A DNA stretch of 64,000 nt from the NCBI GenBank assembly GCA_902788275.1, contig CADAJV010000001.1, positions 1 to 64,000 on the forward strand, read 5' to 3'. Shown here one piece after another: positions 8,448 through 17,104 of this stretch. The position numbers were made by a program, and so were the translations under genes. Every line of letters starts with the position of its first letter. Position 1 is the stretch's first letter. Source of the DNA: an uncultured Bacteroidales bacterium. GTDB taxonomy: Bacteria; Bacteroidota; Bacteroidia; Bacteroidales; Bacteroidaceae. The notes beneath the pieces were generated by a model, which worked only from the letters and a program-made list of their open reading frames with translations, made no database searches and had not been told where the DNA came from.

Positions 8448-11387
8448 TTATTTTACAAATACTTTCCGTGTCTTGCCGTTGGCTTGTTTCACGATATTGA
8501 TGCCGCTACGCAGTGTGCCGAGGCGTGTACCATCAGTGCTGTAGATAGCTACAGGTTCATTATCGCCTGCCTCTGCACTGGCTATTGCAGTAGGATCATC
8601 GTTGTCGGTTACGATGCTGAAGCTGTTAGATCCAGCTCCGCTTACGGTGAAGTAGGCACGGAAGGCACCGCAGTAGAAGAAGTTGTTGCACTGCCAGAAC
8701 TTGTTGTCCTTGATGTAGTAGGCATTTGCATCTTCCACCTTTGTCCTCTCGAAGACACCATACATATTAACAGAGCCTGTAGTATTGTTAATGGTTGCGC
8801 TAACGGGTGCGTTGGTTGCAGTGGCTGTGATGGCGTCACCGCTGACTTTCTGCACGAGGGCGGGTGTGCCTGCAGCCAGTGTGGCAACTTCGCTTACTAC
8901 GAGGGTATTATTTTCAATGCTTGTGATGGTGTAGTATTTGGTGTTTGCGTCACCACTTACTTCGTAGGGCAGGCAGATGGTGCCCCATTCGTTGGTCATC
9001 GTGCGGTCGTAGGTTGCGCTGGTGGCGGTGAATGGTGTGGGCGCAGTAAACGGATAGCCGTCGGTGAGTATGAGTTGTGAGCAGACACCGTCCTTGACCT
9101 GGTTAACGCCGGTGAAGTTTGCTGTAGAGGGCAGATAAACGAGGGTGTTGCCGGTCTGCAATGTCGCGATGTCGGTTGCGCTCACGCCGCTTGCCAGGGT
9201 TATGCCGCTCAGGTCGATGCTGGTGTATTCATAGTTGTCGTTGGCGAGGGCTGCCTGGATTTCGCTGAGAGTCAAGGGATCGTCAGTCGTTGCTGTGGCA
9301 ACACCATTGTTGATATTAAGGATTTGGGTGTCATCATCCACAATGGTTGCCGCTGCGGGACGGAAGGCCCAAGAAATGCGCCATCCCCAGGTGCCGTTAT
9401 TGCTGGCATCGCCAAACGTGACAGAGTTTTCTACGGCGTTATCAATACACTTGTTGTTATCGTTGTATAGCACAAATGAGCATGAACGTGCAGCTCTGGT
9501 TTTCTCTTCGCTGTGAACCCAGTAGAAGGGACTACCCGTCTTTACATTCAGAGTTGTTGCTTCTGAAGTGAAGTACCACTGATTACCGTCAACGACTCCG
9601 ACATAAAGGCCGGAAGCGACGTTTTGCAGTGTTATCTTGCCATTAGCTGCATCGTAGGTAACCTTAAAGATCTGCTTTGTGTCGTTGGCATCGTAGTGCG
9701 CTCTGCCAACCTTCTTGTCATTTCCGGAATAGCGCATCACCCAACCACCGGGGACACCATCGGCCTCGGCATCTACCTCTGCAACAACATAGTAGTAGCC
9801 GTCAACGAGCGGGTTGCTTTTTGCATTAACTGTGGCAATGGCAGCGTTAAGTGTCGCTATTTCTGTGCTCAGTTGCTCCAAAGTCTTGCCGTCAGTCTTG
9901 TAGCCATTGTACACTGCATCGCGTGCTGTCTGCAGAATTGCGAGAGCTTCAGTGCTGGTAGCAAGGCCGTCGATGGAGGTTTTTTCATAGCCGAGAAGGA
10001 ATGAGCGTGTGCCTGTATTGTCGTGATGGTTAGCCGGAGTGATGGTTGCCAAAGCTTCATCAGCAGCGGCAATAAGGTCACTGAAGTCCTTCTCTGCCAT
10101 ATATGCATTATAGGCTTCGTCGGCGGGGCGGAATGCCCAAGAAATAAACCATGCTTGAGAAGATGTATTAGTAACATTGTCAGCTATGCCACAATTATCA
10201 GAGCTGATGCCCTTGCCTTCATCATTATACAAGATAAAAGAACAGGAGCGTGCAGCATCGTTCTTCGGAGAACCCCAATACCAGTTGTGATCCTTGCCGG
10301 ACATAATGTTGAGAGCAACTTTGGTGTCTGACAGTTTCCATGCGGAGCCGTCAACAACACCGAGCCACTTCTGGGTAGCAACATTCTGGAGGTAAACCTT
10401 GCCATTGGCGGCATCGTACTCGACATTGAACATCTGCTTGAGATTTGTTTCGTTATAGGCAACCTTTGCGATACCGTCTTCGTTAGATCCGATTACGAAA
10501 CCGCCAGGCACGCCGGCAGTGTTGGCGTCATACTCAGCGACGAGGTAGTAGTAGCCGTCAACGAGCGGATTGCTTTTTGCATCGACAACAGCTTTAGCTG
10601 CAGCCAGAGCAGCCAATTCGTCAGGCACTTGCGACTTGGTCTTGCCTGCGGCATGTGCAGCCTCGACTACATCAAGGGCGGCTTGTAGGTCAGCCAAAGC
10701 ATCTTTGCTGGTGGCCAGGCCATCAACAGAGGTCCTCTCGTTACCGAGCAGGAAGTGCTTATCGCCATTGTTGTCATGGTGATTTTCTGGAGTAATTGTT
10801 GCAAGCGATGCCTTTGCATCAGTTATGTATGCATCAAGTGTGGGAGGCTCCTCGGTGCAGAAAATGGAGAAGTCAAGACAGCTGCCGCCTCCACCTGGCA
10901 CGAAATGAATAGCTATTTCGTTGTCGCCTTGCAGATTCAGAGTTGTCTTGTCAATTGTTGAAGTAATGTCTTTGAAAGAACCATCGTGCCAGCCGGTAGT
11001 ACGATAGACTTCCGTGCCGTTGATGTATATGACGGGATCTTCATCGTAGATTAGTTCAAACGTCAGACTTGACACGTCTTGCACGTCAAGGGTGACCTTC
11101 TTTCGAATCCACAGACCTTGTGCGCCGGAGTAAATAGTTCCATACCAATCTTTTTTGTAAGCATTGATGCCAAATCCTGATTGTCCGACAGCCCAACTGC
11201 TGTAGTCGAAAGTGGCAGACTGATAGCCTGCGGTCAGGCCGTCGTCGAGAGAAGCTTCCAGGTAGCTCCATGCTGTGCTGGTGCCGTTGGAAGCCTTGGG
11301 CAGAATCCAATACTGTGCGCGGGCTTTTTCTGCAACGAAACAGAACAATGCGAGCGCTGCGACAAGAATAATGTTTGTTTTCTTCAT
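8448..11387 (-). CDS. Large secreted jelly-roll/repeat protein with T9SS-type tail
   Basis: This encodes 979 residues with a signal peptide (about 1-24, ending ARAQ). Residues 25-180 resemble a galactose-binding-like jelly roll (IYSGAQGLWIRKKV, VIYINGTEVYRTTGW). Two tandem copies of an approximately 235-residue unit follow (about 185-425 and 430-660), each with a helical part (TITPxNHHDN, LLG.E.TS.DGLATS) and a beta part (NPLVDGYYY.VAE, AWFISWAFRPA). The end (IYSTDGTRLGTLRSGINIVKQ, then KTRKVFVK) looks like a type A T9SS sorting domain. It is presumably a surface or carbohydrate-binding protein; the ligand is unknown. A small acidic gene follows within 17 bases. Confidence 0.85.
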   Translation of the reverse strand: MKKTNIILVAALALFCFVAEKARAQYWILPKASNGTSTAWSYLEASLDDGLTAGYQSATFDYSSWAVGQSGFGINAYKKDWYGTIYSGAQGLWIRKKVTLDVQDVSSLTFELIYDEDPVIYINGTEVYRTTGWHDGSFKDITSTIDKTTLNLQGDNEIAIHFVPGGGGSCLDFSIFCTEEPPTLDAYITDAKASLATITPENHHDNNGDKHFLLGNERTSVDGLATSKDALADLQAALDVVEAAHAAGKTKSQVPDELAALAAAKAVVDAKSNPLVDGYYYLVAEYDANTAGVPGGFVIGSNEDGIAKVAYNETNLKQMFNVEYDAANGKVYLQNVATQKWLGVVDGSAWKLSDTKVALNIMSGKDHNWYWGSPKNDAARSCSFILYNDEGKGISSDNCGIADNVTNTSSQAWFISWAFRPADEAYNAYMAEKDFSDLIAAADEALATITPANHHDNTGTRSFLLGYEKTSIDGLATSTEALAILQTARDAVYNGYKTDGKTLEQLSTEIATLNAAIATVNAKSNPLVDGYYYVVAEVDAEADGVPGGWVMRYSGNDKKVGRAHYDANDTKQIFKVTYDAANGKITLQNVASGLYVGVVDGNQWYFTSEATTLNVKTGSPFYWVHSEEKTRAARSCSFVLYNDNNKCIDNAVENSVTFGDASNNGTWGWRISWAFRPAAATIVDDDTQILNINNGVATATTDDPLTLSEIQAALANDNYEYTSIDLSGITLASGVSATDIATLQTGNTLVYLPSTANFTGVNQVKDGVCSQLILTDGYPFTAPTPFTATSATYDRTMTNEWGTICLPYEVSGDANTKYYTITSIENNTLVVSEVATLAAGTPALVQKVSGDAITATATNAPVSATINNTTGSVNMYGVFERTKVEDANAYYIKDNKFWQCNNFFYCGAFRAYFTVSGAGSNSFSIVTDNDDPTAIASAEAGDNEPVAIYSTDGTRLGTLRSGINIVKQANGKTRKVFVK

Positions 11388-11431
11388 GTGTTTTTTAGTT
11401 AATAGTGTTGATTTTTTTGTCTGTTTGTGTG

Positions 11432-11439
11432 CAAAAATA
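11432..11439 (-). promoter_or_regulatory. -7 box of the 8448-11387 gene
   Basis: TATTTTTG on the minus strand lies 45 bases upstream of the start at 11387, matching TAnnTTTG. A clear TTG is not found at the expected distance (TTC is present), so the -33 element is weak. Confidence 0.55.
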
Positions 11440-11527
11440 AGAAATTATGATGATATGAGAAAATTTCGGAATGTTTATCACATCTGTCGGCCTATTTCTA
11501 TAGTACCTAAATTTCGCACACGTTAGT

Positions 11528-11668
11528 TCATTTTTTTATCCTGAGCAACAAAAAGTTGCTCGGGATTATTCTCATTGGTAAATTGATTTTAGTTAGTTAT
11601 GAAAGTTGATTTATACATTATATATTAAGGTTCGCGCGCGAGCAAAATGCTAACAAATAGCAAAAGTA
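11528..11668 (-). other. Orphan copy of the 12092-15268 gene leader
   Basis: The segment 11576-11640 repeats, with small differences, the 5' leader of the LRR gene (15269-15330: AGTTAGTTATGAAAG, CGCGCGCGAACC on the minus strand). It carries its own -7 box (TACTTTTG, 11661-11668), and the homology runs into the start codon. The following frame is only 15 codons (11528-11575, MRIIPSNFLLLRIKK) and includes a 7-bp hairpin (11543-11561). No full gene follows. It may be the remnant of a lost paralogue or a short leader transcript. The rest of the 11388-11894 spacer shows only the promoter at 11432 and the terminator at 11834. Confidence 0.65.
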
Positions 11669-11833
11669 GGATAAAAATCCCTAATAGCCCATATTTTGCA
11701 CCCAAAAATTATTCAAACAAATTTACAACAGCAACAGACTTGCTACATTCAGGTAAAAACATATGCCAGTTCCCATATTATCCACGTCATCATGAAAATC
11801 TTACACACACAGCAATTAGAATATGCAAAAAGA

Positions 11834-11871
11834 CAGCCGCCGACACAGCGTAATGTTTGTGCCGGCGGCTG
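11834..11871 (-). terminator. Rho-independent terminator
   Basis: The stem CAGCCGCCG.CAC (11834-11846) pairs with 11859-11871 around a 12-base loop and is followed on the minus strand by TCTTTTT. It ends the LRR-protein/small-acidic-protein operon. Confidence 0.85.
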
Positions 11872-11894
11872 AGAATATGCAGGGAGAGAGAAGG

Positions 11895-12071
11895 TTAGAA
11901 AGTCTCCTCTTCCTCGGTATTTTCTTCGTCGTCGAAGACGCTGGTGCCCCAGAACTTCTTGGACTCAACGAGTGAGGGGTCGGTAACGGGCTCTCCGCCC
12001 TTGCTTACGGTAATCAGCAGCTGAGGAGCATCGTAGCTGTGAAGAGTGGGTGCAAGATATTTCTTTTTCAT
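11895..12071 (-). CDS. Small acidic MKKxYxxP protein, copy 4
   Basis: This encodes 58 residues: MKKKYLAPTL, then LLITVSKGGEPVTDPSLVES, KKFWGTSVFDDEE and an acidic tail ending ETF. Residues 19 to about 48 are nearly identical to copy 1 in protein and DNA (11937-12015 against 388-466), so one has been copied from the other recently or both are under strong constraint. It starts 20 bases after the stop of the secreted gene 12092-15268 and is followed by a strong terminator. Function unknown; no transmembrane segment or signal peptide is seen. Confidence 0.88.
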   Translation of the reverse strand: MKKKYLAPTLHSYDAPQLLITVSKGGEPVTDPSLVESKKFWGTSVFDDEENTEEEETF

Positions 12072-12091
12072 AGTTGTATCATTTTTTCAGA

Positions 12092-15000
12092 TTAGTAGAG
12101 AACTTTCTTGCCATTTACGATGTAGAGCTGGCCCTTCTGCGGAGCAGCAACCTTACGGCCCTGCAGATCGAAGTAGGTTTGAGATTCGAGGTTTGAGGTT
12201 CCGAACTCCTTGGCGCCAGCGCCATTCACTACGCCTGCGGGCAGGTAAGCCTTGTGGGCAGGCAGGGTCATGGCTCCTGCGATGCGGAAGACAGCGGTGC
12301 CCTCGTTGTTGTAGAGCACGTAAGCCTCATTGGCGCCGATGCTCTTGCCCTCGGTGCCGGTGCCCTCCAGCAGGTTGCCGGCAATGCTATTGCCAATCTC
12401 ATCGGTAGCGATGAAGTAGAACTTCTTGCCAGCCTCACCCTGCAGGATGACAGGCTCGTCGGCTGCCAGCACATTGCCGCTGAGCTGGGTCAGCTCAACA
12501 TCACTGCCGTCAAGGCCGGTAACGCCGTTGGCTGTCACACCCTCGGGAACGATGAGTGCCTTGTCAGAAACATAGGTGCTGTAGCCCGTTGCGCCGATGG
12601 TGAGTTCAGCAACGTCAGCCTTGTGGAGATGCCATAGATTGACATACATATTATTCTCATAGGGGTCTGTCTTTGCTGCCCAATTGTTCATAACACCAGA
12701 AGTTGCATTTAAGTCTGGATCGGCTCTAAAACTATAGTAAGCGTAGGTGATATATCCCCTAGGGTAACAACTGGTATAGTCATAGCTATCTGTCCAGAAG
12801 AATCTGCCACCACTTTTATCATAGAATTTCTGTGGTTCTGCAGTATCAGAAACGGGTATTTTGCTACCTGCATTACCTGCAGCCTTACTTACATAATAGC
12901 CGTTCATGCACTTCATAGTCCAATCTGTGCCTGATGGAGCAAGGTAGAAAATCTGATTAGCATCTTTCTCATCAAGTATTGTCCATCGAAGATCGGTGGT
13001 GCTCACGGCAGGATCTATTACTGCAGACATTACCTTATTATCAGCGCGAGTAGCAGCGTTGGTGATATAGTACCAACCTTCAGTAATAGGCAATACACTT
13101 TCTGCCAACAAAGCATTGTATGCAGATTTTAGATTGTCGATAGCTGTGCGGACATCACGTTTTGCAGTGGTTCCGTCCATAGCTCTAGCAGTCTCTATGG
13201 CGTTTATGTAAGCAATGGCTTTAGCAGAAGACTCATCATATAATCCAGGGTCTATGCCAACTAATGCTTCAAGTTCACCATATACATCAATTGCATTGGC
13301 AAGTTCGGCGTAAATATCGGTGTTCCATACAAGGCGGTACGGATTCCAAACATTATCCTCTCTAGCATCTCCAGCACCATACATATATACAAAAGCTTTA
13401 CCCACAAGACAGTCAAGAGCAATATCGTTCGCCCAGTCCTGAATAACAACCGAATTGTCATCCCAATTAGAGCTGACTATACGTTTAGTATTGCCAACAG
13501 TAGGACTAACAAAGGCATATTTACGAGCAAGGCTTACGTCTTCCCTCATACCACGATTCTGATTGCTGGAATAATATCCAGTACTATATTGCTTGAGGTA
13601 ATATGTATCATTACCCTTGCTATCTTGTGTTCCAGTGGACACAATTTGCCAGATAGCATCTTCTGTCCACTTCATGTCAGTATAAAGAAGTCCATAGAGG
13701 TCGTCCGAAGTAGTTATATTTCCTGTCAGGAACATACCTGCCTGACCCTTAGCTGCTGCAGCTTCAAAGGAAATCAAATCGCCATCTGCAATGTCGGCAT
13801 AGGAGATACGAGTTCTCTGCCAGAAACCAGCTGGAACAAAATCTGCCAATGCGGCCATTGCATTCTCAACTGCAGATTTGTAATTCTGGTATTGTTCAGC
13901 AGTGGATGCATTTGCATTTACTGCAGTCTGTGCTGCGGTATATGCACTTTCAAGCGTATTTACGAGTGTCTCGGTCTCAGTGGTCTTGCCAAGCAAGTAC
14001 TGGTTGTATTGGTCTGCTATGCTAGATAGATAAGTAATTAGTTCTTTGCGAGCAGTAAGGTTTGTGATAACCTCATCGTCAATGGCGCGAATCTGATAAG
14101 AGGCCTCGCCATGCATGCCTTCTGCATTGTAGGACCATACTCTAAGTGGACCGTTTGCTGTTCCACTATGATTGCCCTGTGGGCAGAATGTCCAGTTGTT
14201 GGTCTTTATCCTCCATGAACCTTCACCGTCAAAGAAGAACGAAGCTGGATACTCTGGCGTTGTCGTGTTATAGAATGAGACTGTGAACTCTTGTGCGCCA
14301 CCGACATACAGATCATTGTCAAAACTCTGGAGGTAGAATGTTCCTTCACCTGCATCAATAAACTTAAATACATGGCGAGGATTACCTTCTTGGAATTCGC
14401 CCCAGAAAAGTTCGTTGCTTGAGGCATTTAGATAGAGAGCTTTCTCCGACTTACCATTCGCAGCAATGTTGGCATTGTCACAAACGAGGTAGTAGTAGCC
14501 TTCAGTGACTGGGGTAATGGCAAGTGCAGCCTGAGCAGAAATCAGGTTCTTCATGGCTGTGTTTATGACTGAAGTAGGAGAGCTACTGTTGACAGAAGCT
14601 GTGTTGTCAATAGCAGCTTGCACGTTTGCATAGGAAGCTGCTGTATAAAAACCTGGGTTTGTTCCCACATATGCGCTAACAGCCTGAAGTTCAGTAATCT
14701 TTGCTTGAAGTTCGGCATAAGTATAGTCCTTCTCAAGGTCGCCTACAATGGTACCATAACTGTTCCAGCCTGATGTAGAAAACTTAGACTGCAAATTAGG
14801 ATATACATGGATGGTGGGACTTCCTGAGAACATATAGTTACCTATTGAGGGAACGGTTGTCGTTTTGACATAGACATCAGTGGGTCTTGTGGACCAGCAG
14901 AATCCCTGACTGAAACTTGTTACGCCAGAGCCTATAATAACGGTCTTTAGTGTACTACCTATATAAGCACATGCATCACCGCCAACAGTTGTGACGGTAT

Positions 15001-15268
15001 TAGGGATTTCAATACTGGTAATTGTGGAGTTAGCAAAAGCGCCTTGCCCAATTGCTGTAACGGTATAGGTAATCCCACCAGATTCTACCGTCGAAGGAAT
15101 AATGATGTCTCCGGTGTAGTCACTGGATGAAGTGTTTTCACCAGTGTACGTAACCGTAGCATTCGTGCCATCAAAGAGGTAGTACAAATCGCCTACCTTT
15201 GTTCCGTTGGCACCTGCTGTCACTGTCATAAACAGTGCCAGCACAAGAAAACTTAGAATTTTTCTCAT
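12092..15268 (-). CDS. Large secreted BspA-like LRR protein
   Basis: This encodes 1058 residues. A signal peptide (about 1-20, ending TAGANG) is followed by a BspA/LRR_5-type leucine-rich segment (about 30-160: TAIGQGAFANSTITSIEIPNT). Alternating helical FIVAR-like segments (TYAELQAKITELQAVSAYVG; AIDVYGELEALVGIDPGLYD) and beta modules (VTEGYYYLVCDN; ITEGWYYITNAA) follow. The beta module from about 900 to 1010 (IGATGYSTYVSD ... LPAHKAYLPAGVV) also occurs in the protein at 658. The end (YFDLQGRKVAAPQKGQLYIV, then NGKKVLY) resembles a sorting tail. It is probably exported by the T9SS and surface-attached. A heptad repeat (12177-12204) lies in the tail coding region. A small acidic gene follows by 20 bases. 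Confidence 0.86.
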   Translation of the reverse strand: MRKILSFLVLALFMTVTAGANGTKVGDLYYLFDGTNATVTYTGENTSSSDYTGDIIIPSTVESGGITYTVTAIGQGAFANSTITSIEIPNTVTTVGGDACAYIGSTLKTVIIGSGVTSFSQGFCWSTRPTDVYVKTTTVPSIGNYMFSGSPTIHVYPNLQSKFSTSGWNSYGTIVGDLEKDYTYAELQAKITELQAVSAYVGTNPGFYTAASYANVQAAIDNTASVNSSSPTSVINTAMKNLISAQAALAITPVTEGYYYLVCDNANIAANGKSEKALYLNASSNELFWGEFQEGNPRHVFKFIDAGEGTFYLQSFDNDLYVGGAQEFTVSFYNTTTPEYPASFFFDGEGSWRIKTNNWTFCPQGNHSGTANGPLRVWSYNAEGMHGEASYQIRAIDDEVITNLTARKELITYLSSIADQYNQYLLGKTTETETLVNTLESAYTAAQTAVNANASTAEQYQNYKSAVENAMAALADFVPAGFWQRTRISYADIADGDLISFEAAAAKGQAGMFLTGNITTSDDLYGLLYTDMKWTEDAIWQIVSTGTQDSKGNDTYYLKQYSTGYYSSNQNRGMREDVSLARKYAFVSPTVGNTKRIVSSNWDDNSVVIQDWANDIALDCLVGKAFVYMYGAGDAREDNVWNPYRLVWNTDIYAELANAIDVYGELEALVGIDPGLYDESSAKAIAYINAIETARAMDGTTAKRDVRTAIDNLKSAYNALLAESVLPITEGWYYITNAATRADNKVMSAVIDPAVSTTDLRWTILDEKDANQIFYLAPSGTDWTMKCMNGYYVSKAAGNAGSKIPVSDTAEPQKFYDKSGGRFFWTDSYDYTSCYPRGYITYAYYSFRADPDLNATSGVMNNWAAKTDPYENNMYVNLWHLHKADVAELTIGATGYSTYVSDKALIVPEGVTANGVTGLDGSDVELTQLSGNVLAADEPVILQGEAGKKFYFIATDEIGNSIAGNLLEGTGTEGKSIGANEAYVLYNNEGTAVFRIAGAMTLPAHKAYLPAGVVNGAGAKEFGTSNLESQTYFDLQGRKVAAPQKGQLYIVNGKKVLY

Positions 15269-15362
15269 AGGTTAATTGATTTTAGTTAGTTATGAAAGTT
15301 GATTTATACATTATATAAGGTTCGCGCGCGAGAGAGAAGGTACTACTTTCGTACACAGCAAG

Positions 15363-15392
15363 CAAAGATATAATAAATATTCCATATGGCAA
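15363..15392 (-). promoter_or_regulatory. Bacteroidetes-type promoter with about 90-nt leader
   Basis: On the minus strand TTG (15390-15392) and TATCTTTG (15363-15370) are separated by 19 bases. The leader to the start at 15268 contains the GC-rich CGCGCGCGAACC motif and a sequence duplicated at 11576-11640. Between the promoter and the hairpin at 15538 no gene is convincing. Confidence 0.75.
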
Positions 15393-15537
15393 TAGTTTTA
15401 TGCAAAAAAAAACTTTTTCACACTTTTGTTCCAAAACAAGCGGCAGATTTCTCAAAAATGATGGCTGGTAATCTGTATAAAAGAAACTCCCCAGAAACGA
15501 TTCGTTTGGTTCGTGAGATTTTATTGTGGGGCGGGGA

Positions 15538-15576
15538 GAAAAAAATAAACGCGAAGAGAGGGTGCGTCCCTTCGCG
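15538..15576 (-). terminator. Rho-independent terminator
   Basis: The stem CGCGAAG/CTTCGCG (15550-15556 with 15570-15576) is followed on the minus strand by TTTATTTTTTT. It lies about 90 bases past the stop of the DUF2752 gene. Confidence 0.8.
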
Positions 15577-15665
15577 ATTGATTTTTACCTTTTGCAAGTT
15601 GCTCTAAACTAGTGTGTTGTGTGTGCGGCTGTGTGGCCAAAATGAGGCGGGCTGTCAATGTGTTG

Positions 15666-16061
15666 TCAGATGTTTCTTATCACGAACCAGGCGAGGTAGG
15701 CGATGAGATAAATGATTACCGCAATCTTGCGGATGCGGAGCAGTAGCAGGTCGTTGGCGGTCAGTTCGTGGCCTTCCCTGACACTCCGGCGGTGCAGGCG
15801 CAGATGGACGGCGATGACGAACAGCAGTACGGGGAAGCCGAGCAGAAAAAAGGGATTGACGGCGATGGCCTCTCCGATATGGCCATGCAGCAGGGCATGG
15901 GCTGCCCGCTGTCCTCCGCATGACGGGCAGTCCCAGCCGGTGAGTAGCTTGAACGGGCATTTAGGCACGAGCAGACTCTTGGACGGGTCGCAGAAGTAGT
16001 AGAAAACGGCGAGCCCGGCGAGTGCCAGCGCGCATAGTGCGCCCAACAGGATGTGTTTCAA
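15666..16061 (-). CDS. DUF2752 membrane protein
   Basis: This encodes 131 residues with an N-terminal transmembrane segment, then CPFKLLTGWDCPSCGGQRAA, the DUF2752 signature (CPxCGGxRA), and a second hydrophobic stretch (NPFFLLGFPVLLFVIAV) plus a third near the C-terminus. The family is uncharacterised and often found beside CD225-type membrane proteins, as here. The start is TTG: no ATG lies upstream before an in-frame TAG, and none lies early in the frame. It follows the zinc-ribbon/CD225 gene by 21 bases, so the two form an operon. Confidence 0.85.
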   Translation of the reverse strand: MKHILLGALCALALAGLAVFYYFCDPSKSLLVPKCPFKLLTGWDCPSCGGQRAAHALLHGHIGEAIAVNPFFLLGFPVLLFVIAVHLRLHRRSVREGHELTANDLLLLRIRKIAVIIYLIAYLAWFVIRNI

Positions 16062-16082
16062 TGTCTTTGGTGGGTGTGACGG

Positions 16083-16490
16083 CTAATAATAATCAAAGAG
16101 ACGATGTTTGACTGCTTGGGAGGCGGCGGTGAAGACAATGATTAGGTAGATAGTCAAAATCAGTGCGCCTGTGATGGCTGCCCACATGGCCCATAGGCCG
16201 GCGCGCCTGGATGACTTCTGCGCCTCTTCATAGTATCCGGCAACGTAGAATCCGCTGACCTTGCTGGCATAGACTATTGACACGATGCCGAAAGGCAGGC
16301 AGCAGAACAGGGTCGTAAGGATAGCCCAGACGAGGTTGCTCTCCGGCATCGGGGGGCGGTCTTGCGGGGCCGTGAGGGCTACTGGGGTGGGGGTGGCACT
16401 GTTTTGGGTCGCTTTGAGTTGGGCGCCGCAGTTGTTGCAGAAATTAACGTCGGCAGGCACTTCGCTGCCGCATTTGTAACAGAATGGCAT
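16083..16490 (-). CDS. Zinc-ribbon CD225/dispanin-family membrane protein
   Basis: This encodes 135 residues. An N-terminal zinc ribbon (CYKCGSEVP, then NFCNNCGAQL; two CxxC pairs) is followed by a Pro/Ala-rich linker and a CD225/dispanin-like membrane region: a first helix with FCCLPFGIVSIVYASKV, a conserved loop with A and K residues, and a second helix (LWAMWAAITGALILTIYLII). Bacterial members are uncharacterised; in animals the fold (IFITM) affects membrane properties. It is co-transcribed with the DUF2752 gene downstream. The upstream spacer carries a heptad-type repeat (about 16501-16522). Confidence 0.87.
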   Translation of the reverse strand: MPFCYKCGSEVPADVNFCNNCGAQLKATQNSATPTPVALTAPQDRPPMPESNLVWAILTTLFCCLPFGIVSIVYASKVSGFYVAGYYEEAQKSSRRAGLWAMWAAITGALILTIYLIIVFTAASQAVKHRLFDYY

Positions 16491-16629
16491 GATGGTTTTT
16501 ATTTGAAATTTGAGATTTGAAGGTTATTGCCAAGTCCGGAATTGGACACTGAAAGAAATTGCCGGAAATTTACCAGAAATTTCTGTCTAACGGCTTAACT
16601 ACTTAACTTCTTTGGGGTTTGAGGATTTG

Positions 16630-17064
16630 CTATCGTTTTTTTGCGAAGAAGTCTTGCATGAGTGTTGTGCACTCGTCGGCGAGTATGCCGGAGGTGACGG
16701 TTGTTTTGGGGTGGAGGGCCCGGGGTGCTATGAGGGTGTAGCCTCGCTTGGGGTCGGGGGCTCCATAGACTAGGCGGCCCACCTGTGCCCAGCCGATGGC
16801 GCCGGCACACATGGGGCAGGGCTCGACGGTTACATAGAGTGTGCAGTCGGTGAGGTATTTGCCGCCGAGGGTGCTGGTGGCGGCGGTGATGGCCTGCATC
16901 TCGGCATGGGCTGTGGGGTCGGTGAGGTGCTCGGTGAGGTTATGGGCACGGGCTATTACCTGATTGTCGCTCACTATGACGGCTCCGATTGGCACTTCGT
17001 CTTCGCAGAATGCGCGCTCTGCCTCCTGCAAGGCGCGGCGCATGAAATAATTGTCATCAAACAT
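16630..17064 (-). CDS. tRNA adenosine(34) deaminase TadA
   Basis: This encodes 144 residues from ATG 17064, a start giving MFDDNYFMRRALQEAERAF; longer upstream frames cross the promoter and are rejected. The deaminase zinc site is intact: HAE (His53, catalytic Glu55) and PCPMCAGA (Cys83, Cys86). The enzyme converts A34 to inosine in tRNA-Arg(ACG). Length is typical. It is divergently transcribed from birA, with a 40-bp gap holding both -7 boxes. Confidence 0.93.
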   Translation of the reverse strand: MFDDNYFMRRALQEAERAFCEDEVPIGAVIVSDNQVIARAHNLTEHLTDPTAHAEMQAITAATSTLGGKYLTDCTLYVTVEPCPMCAGAIGWAQVGRLVYGAPDPKRGYTLIAPRALHPKTTVTSGILADECTTLMQDFFAKKR

Positions 17065-17079
17065 GGCTGTGATTTTCGG

Positions 17080-17096
17080 CAAATGTAGTAATTTTG
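17080..17096. promoter_or_regulatory. Adjacent divergent -7 boxes (tadA/birA)
   Basis: On the minus strand TACATTTG (17080-17087) faces tadA. On the plus strand TAATTTTG (17089-17096) faces birA. The two boxes are one base apart, so the polymerase could hardly occupy both at once. The birA start codon (17105) lies only about 8 bases downstream of its box, implying a nearly leaderless message. The -33 elements are weak. Confidence 0.5.
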
Positions 17097-17104
17097 CGTG
17101 AGTT

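Noticed and set aside
15386..15607. 73-codon plus-strand frame
   Set aside because: It runs through a promoter and a terminator hairpin of minus-strand genes and has no recognisable domain.
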